Shown one piece after another: positions 8,013 to 14,641 of a stretch of 16,643 nt of DNA. Origin of the DNA: Pelagophyceae sp. CCMP2097 (lineage: Eukaryota > Sar > Pelagophyceae). The position numbers and the translations under genes are program-made. The stretch lies in the NCBI GenBank assembly GCA_026770575.1, contig MU657333.1, forward strand, positions 29,853 to 46,495, written 5' to 3'. How positions within the stretch are numbered: the first letter of the stretch is position 1; the number at the start of each line of letters is the position of its first letter. The notes under the pieces are model-generated. The model did not search any database, was not told where the DNA came from, and saw nothing but the letters and a program-made list of their open reading frames with translations.

Positions 8013-8449
8013 GGGCCGTCCCATTATCATCACACGTCACGAGGATCACTGCAGGAGAATGGAGATCACACTATCGGCAACCACGCGTGCAGTTCGACTC
8101 CGTTAAGGTTCGGGCCTTGCGCGCGTATTCCAATCAGACCCGTTTTACCATGCGGGTTCCAATAGCCAAACGCGATTGAACAAGCCGCGACCTCGCACGG
8201 CCCACAGGGCCCTCATACGCTTCGAAATTGGCCAATCTCTCTGTCCCATTCTCGCTCTCTCCTATTCAACAGGCTGCGGAGACCTGTAGCATCACTGTCG
8301 AATTTGCCTAACAGAAACCGCCAAATTTAACTATTTTTAGCGCGTGTGTTCTTGCCGCCCCCTCCAGTCGTACTAGTTGCCGCCTCGGAGACCAGCGCGC
8401 GAAGAAGAAACTTCCCAAACCACGAAAAATCAAAAGCCACTAAAGGAAG
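8013..8449. other. Spacer with no recognised gene
   Basis: Mixed-composition DNA with no ORF above 60 codons that looks real. The 134-codon plus frame (7775-8179) runs through both hairpins and is a shadow of the repeats. Confidence 0.4.
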
Positions 8450-8533
8450 CAAGGAAAGGTCGTACAACTTGAACAGTCGTGATGGGGCACTGTGCCCCAT
8501 CGCGACTGTCTAAGTTGTACGTACTCTCCTTGG
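8450..8533 (+). ncRNA. Long near-perfect hairpin, candidate small-RNA precursor or fold-back element
   Basis: The core is 8462-8490 paired with 8492-8520: 26 of 29 positions match around a single-base centre, and one mismatch becomes a G-U pair in RNA. Weaker pairing extends outward through 8450-8461 with 8521-8532, and recognisably to about 8420 and 8560. The shape (near-perfect centre, looser base) fits an inverted duplication. Whether it is transcribed and processed is inference; no promoter is visible on either side. The type is given as ncRNA only as a candidate. Confidence 0.4.
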
Positions 8534-9079
8534 CGCCTTTATCGACTTTTAATTTGGCAGTAAGGTTGGATCTAACAATCAATTCGGCTATTGAATGGTC
8601 CGAATCCGAAACTCTGGGGCTAGAGGGCCCCATGTACAAGTGCTTATATACCAAAGAACAGAACGACTAACGTCATCAATCTATCGACGTCTGGTCAACG
8701 CCGATTGCAAAGATGGTGCACTCTAAACATTCTGTTGTTACGATGCCTATCACAACTCAAACCTTTAGAGTTGGGGTTCGATCCCGACTCTGAGCATAAT
8801 GTTATAGCATGATTACGCTGCCCACAGCCCGCCTCGCCTGTAAATGAATCCGCATGTCTTCATAATCATCAGTTCGGGTTCGATTCGGCTGATTTTATTT
8901 TTTTGATTTCTCAATTGTTCAACAAATAAAAAATAAAGTTAGTGAGGCTTCTTTCAAATCCAGATCAGTTTCAATTATTTTTTGCATCCTTCAAACATTC
9001 AGCACAAATTTCTATATTAACATGAATTTCTATATTTTCACTTTCAATATTTGAACATTCTTAAAGTCTGGCGAGGCAC
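8534..9079. other. AT-rich spacer with tRNA-like fragments
   Basis: Contains two B-box-like motifs. GGTTCGATCCC at 8775-8785 sits in an 11-bp hairpin (8765-8775 with 8783-8793). GGGTTCGATTCGG near 8876-8888 is followed by a T7 run at 8898-8904. Neither has a recognisable 5' half of a tRNA. The last 200 bases are strongly AT-rich and presumably hold the promoter of the 9080 gene. Confidence 0.45.
8640..8655 (+). repeat. 16-bp repeat GTGCTTATATACCAAA, copy 1
   Basis: An exact match recurs at 9599-9614, with loosely similar bases after it in both (an ACA...ATCATCAA or GTCATCAA pattern). TATATA inside it could be a TATA-type promoter core. The two copies bracket the small gene at 9080-9454. Confidence 0.55.
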
Positions 9080-9454
9080 ATGGAGAACGAGACTCTGCTC
9101 GCGCTCGATGACGCGCACGCTGCGATCATGGAAGCGGAATCCGCGGCCGCCGCAGACGTGTACGATGCCTTGATCAGCGCCGGCGTCGACGTCGAGGGCG
9201 TCGACGTCGAGGGCGAGCAAGCGCTCTTTGAGTACGAGGACGACCTCAGGCAAGCGGCGGAGTGGGACGGCCACGAGGATCGGTTCATCGAGGAGTTGCT
9301 TTATAAACACGACCGCAGCATGCGGCAACAGATGGAGAGAAACATCTCTGCCGTAAGCGCGCTATCGAGGCCACGCGCCAGTGCGACAATAAGCCCGCGT
9401 ATCTAACTATCAATTCTCAAGATGTTTGATCCCGCTTATGGGTTCCATTTTTAG
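9080..9454 (+). CDS. Small acidic protein of unknown function, probably two exons
   Basis: Exon 1 (9080-9352, 91 codons) begins MENETLLALDDAHAAIMEAE and is rich in Asp, Glu and Ala, with a 15-bp in-frame duplication giving VDVEGVDVEG near residues 36-45 and a helical, charged C-terminus. A donor GCC|GTAAGC at 9353 and an acceptor TTCTCAAG| at 9421, with a CTAAC branch-point-like motif between them, predict a 69-nt phase-0 intron. Exon 2 (9422-9454) adds MFDPAYGFHF and TAG. Unspliced, the frame would end at 9406 after 17 Ser/Ala/Arg-rich residues. It is a GC-rich island in AT-rich DNA. No family is recognised. Confidence 0.5.
9353..9421 (+). other. Predicted intron in the small acidic gene
   Basis: 69 nt, GTAAGC donor, CTAAC at 9403-9407 and CAAG acceptor. 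Length is close to the 78-nt intron predicted in the glycosyltransferase gene, which supports a common splicing style. Confidence 0.5.
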
Positions 9455-9465
9455 CAATTAGGAAT

Positions 9466-9561
9466 TGTATCGCCCTCTTCGGGCTCTTCGGGAGCCTTCG
9501 CCACGGGGGGGGGGTTACGGGGGGTCTCCCCCCGGCGCCCGGAAGAGATTGGGGTCTGTAC
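9466..9561 (+). repeat. GC-rich repeat with G10 run, copy 1
   Basis: Shares CGCCCTC(T/C)TCGGG, ACGGGGGG, TCTCCCCC and GGCGCCCGGA(A/G)GAG blocks in the same order with 10146-10226. The GGGGGG and CCCCCC blocks can pair as a hairpin. The block after it (GGGTCTGTACCG) matches the start of the second copy, as if units were once in tandem. Confidence 0.6.
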
Positions 9562-9598
9562 CGACCCGCCTGTGAGGGTCAAAGGTTGGTCTTCAAAT

Positions 9599-9614
9599 GT
9601 GCTTATATACCAAA
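9599..9614 (+). repeat. 16-bp repeat GTGCTTATATACCAAA, copy 2
   Basis: Exact partner of 8640-8655, 959 bases away, on the far side of the small acidic gene. Confidence 0.55.
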
Positions 9615-10059
9615 CATTTCAGACACTATCATCAACCACCAACTCTAACCACCTCTAGAAATAAGTAGCTCGACACCCAACATCCGCACCGCTAAGAAGG
9701 CGTCGGTCTAATGTGTGGTAGTCCGCATCTACCTGAGTCAACCGCACGTCCAGGAAGTCGTCGGTCAATGTAGTCGGTCGTTACGGATTGAAGGTAGACA
9801 GGTTCGAGCCCCGGAGGCAGTACAAACAAAATATCAGTTAAATTCGACAAAAATCCAGATTCAAGCCGATGCAGTGGCGAGACTCGGGTTCGAGCCGTGG
9901 ATTTTTTTTTGTCCCGACTTACGTTATTTTAGAAAAAAAGTGCTCAGCGACATTTATGGCCGCGGTCGCGCGTCATGCGCCGCCAAAACTACGTCGCCAA
10001 GCTACATGCAAAGTCGCAAACGCCCTTTGTCCCTCACTTCACTGGCCGCGCCACATCGT
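9615..10059. other. Spacer with tRNA-like fragments
   Basis: Contains GGTTCGAGCCCC at 9801-9812 and GGGTTCGAGCC at 9886-9896. The latter is followed by nine T residues at 9902-9910, an ideal RNA polymerase III terminator. A diverged relative of the 10060-10123 repeat is visible at about 9974-10050. The 176-codon ORF crossing this region is judged a shadow. Confidence 0.45.
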
Positions 10060-10123
10060 CATGCGCCGCGACGTCGCCAGCGTTTCTTTAAAAGCCCTTC
10101 GCCCCTCGAAAAACTGGCCGCAC
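10060..10123 (+). repeat. 64-bp direct repeat, copy 1
   Basis: Aligns without gaps to 10727-10790 with five mismatches. Four of the five are transitions at CpG dinucleotides, with CpG retained in this copy. Confidence 0.75.
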
Positions 10124-10145
10124 TGCGCCCGTGCGTGATTAGGGT

Positions 10146-10226
10146 CTGTACCGCCCTCCTCGGGATCGAAGCGACGGGGGGGTACGGGGGGTTCTCCCCC
10201 GGCGCCCGGAGGAGAATAGGGTATAA
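10146..10226 (+). repeat. GC-rich repeat, copy 2
   Basis: Partner of 9466-9561, with a G7 run in place of G10. It runs directly into the palindromic field at 10228. Confidence 0.6.
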
Positions 10227-10227
10227 A

Positions 10228-10520
10228 CCGCCTCAAGCGGCGTAGCTGCCGCAGAAGGCTGCGCAGCGTCGGAGCTTCCGCCTAAGGCGGAGTAGCTGCC
10301 TTAGGCGGCGTAGCCGCCGCACACGGCGCAGCCGCCTCATGCGGCGTAGCCGCCGCAGGCGGCTACGCCGCGTAGGCTGCTTCGCAGGCTGCTTAACCGC
10401 CGCAGGCTGCTTAACCGCCGCCTCAGGCGGAGTAGCCGCCGCAGGCGGCGTAGCCGCGCAGGCGGCTTAACCTCCGCAGGCGGCGCAGCCGCCTCAGGCG
10501 GCGTAGCCGCGGCGCAGAGA
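10228..10520. repeat. Field of short GC-rich palindromes
   Basis: About 290 bp are made of variants of GGCGGCGTAGCCGCC and CCGCCTCAGGCGG, joined head to tail with small changes (for example GGCTGCTTAACCGCC). Nearly every 15-25 bases contains a self-complementary block, so the strand could fold into many alternative hairpins. No stable codon pattern is kept. It ends at the tail of SINE-like copy 2. Confidence 0.75.
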
Positions 10521-10727
10521 GGACCCGACTCTGGGCGCTGGATACAGACAAATCCCATTGCTATGCCCACGTAAATAATTAAAATCATTTAAACTAATCG
10601 CTTAATTTGCGGCCGACCAGATTCGAACCCGAGACCACCTTCATCTTCTATGATGATTCCAATGAGGCTCCTGCTCGACCTCCATTCCCAATAGCGATCG
10701 TATCAACCGCCAATCGCTGAATCGGTC
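10519..10727 (-). repeat. tRNA-derived SINE-like repeat, copy 2 (inverted)
   Basis: On the minus strand it starts GACCGATTCAGCGATTGG at 10727 and carries a canonical B-box-like GGTTCGAATCT (plus 10619-10629). It then shares GGTCGGCCGCAAA, TTATTTACGTGGGCAT and the GGGTCCTC tail with copy 1 at 895-1080. It has about 20 extra bases in the middle (near 10655-10680) relative to copy 1. Confidence 0.65.
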
Positions 10728-10790
10728 ATGCGCCGCGACATCACCAGCATTTCTTAAAAAGCCCTTCGCCCCTCGAAAAACTGGCTGCAC
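10727..10790 (+). repeat. 64-bp direct repeat, copy 2
   Basis: Partner of 10060-10123. It adjoins the head of SINE-like copy 2, so the repeat may belong to, or have been a target of, that element. Confidence 0.75.
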
Positions 10791-10852
10791 TTGTTTAACT
10801 GAATTCCCCATCTCAAGGTAGCACCGAAGTGCTTCAGTGTAAGGTCCCGAAC

Positions 10853-11061
10853 CACGCCCCGCCCCCCAACCGGCAACCCCAACGAACAAGACCGAAGTGC
10901 CAAAGTGACTGGGCACCCATACCACCGCGAGGAGACGCCGCGCTATATGTGCTGACGCGCTCTCCGAGGCCTTGGCTCCGGGCCTCTGGGCCTGGTTGCC
11001 AACCTTTGACTCGAGTTTGGCGGTTATTCCCCTTTGGGTCAGCCCCACCCAAACTGGATCT
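10853..11061 (+). repeat. About 210-bp direct repeat, left copy
   Basis: Collinear with 12848-13057: shared blocks include CCAACCGGC, GACCGAAGTGCCAAAG, GCGAGGAGACG, TCCGGGCCT, CCTTTGACTCG, GTTTGGCGGTTATTCCC and CAGCCCCACCCA, with substitutions and small gaps between them. Ends are not TG...CA, so this is not an obvious LTR. It lies 72 bases before the ATG of the 440-residue ORF. Confidence 0.75.
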
Positions 11062-11132
11062 TAAACAAGCAACCACAAGAAACACAAACAAAGTGTACTT
11101 AAGCCTAGAGGATCGTCCGCGTCGCGCGTGCG

Positions 11133-12455
11133 ATGCAGGCGCTTGGCGATGCTGCGCGCTGGGTGGTGCGGCTCGCGGCGGGGAGCCCTGCCGCCCGCAA
11201 GAAACGCGAGCTCGCCCGGCTTCTGCGCGAGGTCGCCGAGAAAAAAGAGATCGACGAGTTGGAGGTGATGACGGCCGCGGCCCGCAAGTTCCTCTCCGAC
11301 GGCGACGGCGGCATCTCGAACGACACGCCCTCCTCCATGACGCCCGTCAAGGCGGAGGCGGTGCTCGGCCACGGCTCGCCCTTCGAGTGCCCCCGCGCAC
11401 CGCACGATGCTGCTCTCTATTTAGACCAGACCAACGGTGTTTCTGCCGGCACGATCGGCGCCGTCGATGCGCGGCACGCCTTGGCCCACATCAAGGTGGA
11501 GCCGGCGCCGCGGCGCGATTGGCTCTCGACCCCAACGGTCGACCGCCCACTGCGCTCTGAGACGCGGCCGGACGAGGTGGTCGCGCCGCTCGAGCGCCCC
11601 TGGCCTACGTCGCGCGATCACGGCGCCGAGGGCGCCTTGGCCGCGGCGCCATTGCAGAACCGGCAAGACTTTAGCCGCCTCCACGTGCCACCTCCACCTG
11701 CTCCGCCTCTGCCGCAGGGGTCGCCGCTTTCGCGCGCGACTTCTTTCTCTTCCTCCGCGTCGCCCGCTGTCGAGGATTGTAGCATGTCGCTGGACGAGTT
11801 TGGCCGCCAGGTCGAGGACCTCGACGCGCACCACGAGTTCAGCCACGACGCCATAGCGCAGATCTACGACCTGATCTCGCGCACGCGCCCCATCAAGCCC
11901 CAGAACCAGGTCGTCGCCGTCGTCTTCGCGAACACGCGCGGCGGCTCCTACTTCCTCGACGTTGATAAAGGTGTTGGGCTGATCGTGGGCCTCCCCGTGC
12001 ATTTCGCGCCCCTCGTCGTGCACTCGCCCTCGCTCGGCCGTTTCGTCATCGAATTGGCGCGATTCCAAGCCGCCCACACCCACAACTTATGTTACTGCGT
12101 GAATGTCAAGGACGCTCGGGTCAGGGCATATTCGTCTCTCGTCGCGGCTCGAGCCACGACGCGCGAGGCCACCGCCTTTTCCAAAAAGGCGGTCAAGTCC
12201 TTCCTCACGATTGCGCTGGAGTGCGGCTGCCGCCCCATCGACATCATGCGCACATGCCCGTTTGCCCCTTTGGTCGCCGCCAGGGACAAGAAGGCGCGGA
12301 AGCGCCGGCGCGACAGCGCGGGCCCGTCGGCCATCTCGGACCTCCTCGCGCGGCCAGTGGCCGTGCGCGCGGCCCAGCCGCCGTCGATGACGGACGACTT
12401 GCTCGCCGCCCGCGACTCCGCGCTCGCCGCCCGCGCCTCCGCGCTCGCCGAGTAG
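11133..12455 (+). CDS. Unrecognised 440-residue protein with nuclear-signal-like basic patch
   Basis: A single uninterrupted frame from ATG 11133 to TAG 12453-12455, with GC-rich third positions. N-terminal residues 20-55 are charged and probably helical (REVAEKKEIDELEVMTAAAR). A linker follows, with a Pro-rich run near residues 185-199 and a Ser-rich patch. Residues 220-370 look globular (VVAVVFANTRGGSYFLDVDK, CYCVNVKDARVRAYSSLVAA). A basic KKARKRRR at 386-393 could be a nuclear localisation signal. The tail repeats SALAAR-like units. The minus strand is also open over long stretches, as is common in GC-rich DNA, but this frame alone has varied composition. I recognise no family; it might be a host gene or cargo of a mobile unit, since it is bracketed by direct repeats. 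Confidence 0.6.
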   Translation: MQALGDAARWVVRLAAGSPAARKKRELARLLREVAEKKEIDELEVMTAAARKFLSDGDGGISNDTPSSMTPVKAEAVLGHGSPFECPRAPHDAALYLDQTNGVSAGTIGAVDARHALAHIKVEPAPRRDWLSTPTVDRPLRSETRPDEVVAPLERPWPTSRDHGAEGALAAAPLQNRQDFSRLHVPPPPAPPLPQGSPLSRATSFSSSASPAVEDCSMSLDEFGRQVEDLDAHHEFSHDAIAQIYDLISRTRPIKPQNQVVAVVFANTRGGSYFLDVDKGVGLIVGLPVHFAPLVVHSPSLGRFVIELARFQAAHTHNLCYCVNVKDARVRAYSSLVAARATTREATAFSKKAVKSFLTIALECGCRPIDIMRTCPFAPLVAARDKKARKRRRDSAGPSAISDLLARPVAVRAAQPPSMTDDLLAARDSALAARASALAE

Positions 12456-12847
12456 AGCGCCCAAGCTCGACCTCCCTGCTGCAGCGCCCGTAAAATTTGG
12501 AATATCTCACACGAGCCTCAGCATGTTACGTCTGAGACTTGCCCCGGGAGGGGCACAGGCTGCCATGGGGGCACACGGCTCCATCGAGGTATATAGCCTG
12601 CTACAACCGCCCCTTTTTAGGCACCGGACGCCCATGCCACCTGGGCTCTTCTTCGCCACGTCCACCCCCGACGCGCCCCAAGTTCACCTTGGACCCGGTC
12701 TCTGTTGCAGCAACAACAGCCTATAAGTCTTGCAGACTATCTACTTTAGCTCGGAGGCAACGGGCGCAGACGGAGAGAAGGACCCAGGCTATGCCCTGGG
12801 CCGAAACGCGGTACATCTCCACCCCGTTTGAGCACTACTTGCCGCCG
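12456..12847. other. Spacer after the 440-residue gene
   Basis: Contains a small hairpin (GCCCCGGGAGGGGC near 12541) and otherwise mixed DNA. Short plus-strand frames here (12523-12726, 12539-13171) pass into the 210-bp repeat and are not supported. Confidence 0.4.
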
Positions 12848-13057
12848 ACGCACCCGCACCCCAACCGGCTACCCCACCGAACCACGACCGAAGTGCCAAA
12901 GCGCTTGGGCGTCCAAACCGGCGCGAGGAGACGCGCGCTTCATGCGCGAGAACGTTCCCCGAAGCACGGGCACCCGGGCCTCCGGGCCTGGAAGCCCACC
13001 TTTGACTCGGGTTTGGCGGTTATTCCCGCCTGGGCCAGCCCCACCCAGGGTGGATTT
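12848..13057 (+). repeat. About 210-bp direct repeat, right copy
   Basis: Partner of 10853-11061. It is followed by a GACCCCCGGAGGGGGTC hairpin (about 13061-13077) and then the minisatellite junction at 13137. Confidence 0.75.
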
Positions 13058-13136
13058 TTCAGACCCCCGGAGGGGGTCTTTGGATTTGAAAAAATCCTGG
13101 CCCCTAATCGGGGGTCGTTATTGAAGATCCTCCGTG

Positions 13137-13172
13137 GGCAATTTTGTCTGTCCGTCCGTTCGTCCGTCTAAT
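13137..13172. repeat. Short TGTCCGTCCG minisatellite, second site
   Basis: GGGCAATTTTGTCTGTCCG followed by TCCGT units; matches the start of the array at 787-850. Upstream bases ATTGAAG are also shared (775-779 region and 13121-13127). Confidence 0.65.
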
Positions 13173-13244
13173 TCGCAGTTCCATCCGTGAGGAACTCCAA
13201 AGCAATCAAGACGTTCGCGCCGCGCCGCGCTGCGCACATGCAGC

Positions 13245-14192
13245 ATGCTGCTGCGTGCGGTTGCGAGGGTCGCGCGTGGTTTGGACCGACTGTGCCGATC
13301 CATCCTGCGCCGCTGCAACATCGCAGCCGCTAATCCCTTAGTGGGCGCCCGAGTGGCAAACCCCGTCGTGGGCGGCCGAGTGCCAAACCCCTTAGTGGGC
13401 GCCCGAGTGGCAAACCCCGTCGTGGGCGGCCGAGTGCCAAACCCCTTAGTGGGCGCCCGAGTGGCAAACCCCGTCGTGGCCGGCCGAGTGCCAAACCCCT
13501 TAGTGGGCGCCCGAGTGGCAAACCCCGTCGTGGGCGGCCGAGTGCCAAACCCTTTAGAGGGCGCACGAGTGGCAAACCCCGTCGTGGGCGGCCGAGTGCC
13601 AAACCCTTTAGAGGGCGCCCGAGCGGCAAGCCTGAATGGTGCCCGTGTGGCAAGCCTGAATGGCTCAAGTAACCCCGAGTGGGACGTCGCCCGAGTGGCA
13701 AGCCTGCATGGCTCTTCTGATTGTGAACCCGTCGCGGTTGTTGCCCCTGCGGCAAAGATGATGTGCGAGTGGCGCGCATGTGCCAGGAGGAATTGTGCGC
13801 GCAAGAGGCGTAGGTCACCCGCGCCGGCCGGCCAGGCGCAGTTGGCGTTTGTTCGTGCTGCGCTTCTATCCTCGCTCGCGGGCCCGCGCATGTCATACCC
13901 GTCGCCCTCATCGTTTCCGGCGCAGGCAGGCTCGTCGTTTTGTCAGGCGCATGATGTTTTGGCGTGGACGCGCATTGCGCTCATTTCGTCGCTCGCTTTC
14001 TCGCACGCGCCGCACCTGTTGCTCCCGCCCTCGTCTTTAGGTGTTAACGTGTTGTTTCTGGCCGCCTGGATGTCGATGCGGCCGCGGCGCCGACGAACGC
14101 GGGCCGACGACGAAGGACCTCTTCATGAAGAAGTTGCCAGGCGGTGCGTGATTGCGTCGCTGCACCGCATCGACGTTCCATTCCGTAAATAG
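13245..14192 (+). CDS. Doubtful 315-residue ORF through the tandem repeat
   Basis: The frame is open because the 54-bp repeat has no stops in several frames; both strands are open over much of it. Repeat units read NPLVGARVA and NPVVGGRVP. After the repeat the composition is Arg/Ser/Leu-rich without a domain. A competing frame at the 3' end splices better to the 14193-14302 exon. Kept as a low-confidence gene only because the repeat period (54, and 27 for half units) is a multiple of three. Confidence 0.2.
   Translation: MLLRAVARVARGLDRLCRSILRRCNIAAANPLVGARVANPVVGGRVPNPLVGARVANPVVGGRVPNPLVGARVANPVVAGRVPNPLVGARVANPVVGGRVPNPLEGARVANPVVGGRVPNPLEGARAASLNGARVASLNGSSNPEWDVARVASLHGSSDCEPVAVVAPAAKMMCEWRACARRNCARKRRRSPAPAGQAQLAFVRAALLSSLAGPRMSYPSPSSFPAQAGSSFCQAHDVLAWTRIALISSLAFSHAPHLLLPPSSLGVNVLFLAAWMSMRPRRRRTRADDEGPLHEEVARRCVIASLHRIDVPFRK
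13332..13619. repeat. 54-bp tandem repeat made of two alternating 27-bp half-units
   Basis: Five full units start at 13332, 13386, 13440, 13494 and 13548, each exactly 54 bp, with a sixth breaking down after 13602. Each unit is two related 27-mers, one with CTTAGTGGGCGCC and one with CGTCGTGGGCGGCC. The last units carry a shared change (TTTAGAGG), which shows local copying. The decayed region to about 13710 keeps GTGGCAAGCCTGAATGG-type relics. Confidence 0.9.
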
Positions 14193-14302
14193 GCATCTAC
14201 ATGTCCGACGACTCCGTTGCGCTGGAGCTCATCAAGCTCTTCGGCGTCGGCGAGGTGACGCTTGCCGACCGCTTGGAGGCCACCGCCAAAGTGTCTGAAT
14301 AG
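14125..14302 (+). CDS. Possible two-exon 3' end of an unrecognised gene
   Basis: Exon 14125-14143 (MKKLPG plus one base) and exon 14193-14302 join across a 49-nt candidate intron with donor GCG|GTGCGTG and acceptor AAATAG|. The join is in phase and gives KKLPGGIYMSDDSVALELIK and on to KVSE, TAG 14300-14302. The upstream frame is open further left (ADERGPTTKDLF), so the ATG at 14125 is likely internal to a longer gene whose 5' part I cannot resolve. The second exon alone, from ATG 14201, is 33 codons of ordinary composition. Function unknown. Confidence 0.35.
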
Positions 14303-14641
14303 AGTTCGAAGGGGAGGATAATCTTTTCAAGTAAGATAATGGCGCAACGAATTGCCGGAGGGCGCCTAGGGTGCGATTGTGCGTCGATTCGAGCAGGATG
14401 GCGTGTCGGGAGCTTGGCGGCGGTAGGAACCTGTCGCTGAATTGAATGGATGTGATTGCGTGTCGCATAATGAAAGGTATTGTCCTTTAGAAAAGACCCG
14501 AAATAGAGACAAAGGCCCCCTCCGGGGGTCTGCAGTACCTCCGGTGCGCTATGGTAATAAGCAAGCAAGGTCGATTCCGGAACTGTCGCTCTCCGAGATC
14601 GAGAGAGAGCCTTTGAGAGGCCTGGCAAGCTGGGCGCCCTG
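14303..14641. other. Spacer with no recognised gene
   Basis: A 66-codon plus frame (14442-14642) ends one base into the next ORF's ATG, and its last 20 residues (SEIEREPLRGLASWAP) look fairly protein-like. The rest does not. A GGCCCCCTCCGGGGGTC palindrome lies near 14513-14529. Confidence 0.35.

Noticed and set aside
9715..10245. 176-codon plus-strand ORF
   Set aside because: Crosses a T9 run, tRNA-like fragments and two known repeats; composition changes with each repeat.
10228..10520. CRISPR array
   Set aside because: Units are short, overlapping, variable palindromes with no unique spacers, in a eukaryote-like context.
11421..12083. 220-codon minus-strand ORF opposite the 440-residue gene
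   Set aside because: Arg/Val/Gly-rich antisense shadow in GC-rich coding DNA.
10853..13057. LTR retrotransposon with the 210-bp repeats as LTRs
   Set aside because: Repeats lack TG...CA ends, are strongly diverged, and the gene between them shows no Gag, integrase or reverse transcriptase features.
13118..13911. 257- and 193-codon minus-strand ORFs across the 54-bp repeat
   Set aside because: Open only because the repeat lacks stops in these frames; flanking residues look random.
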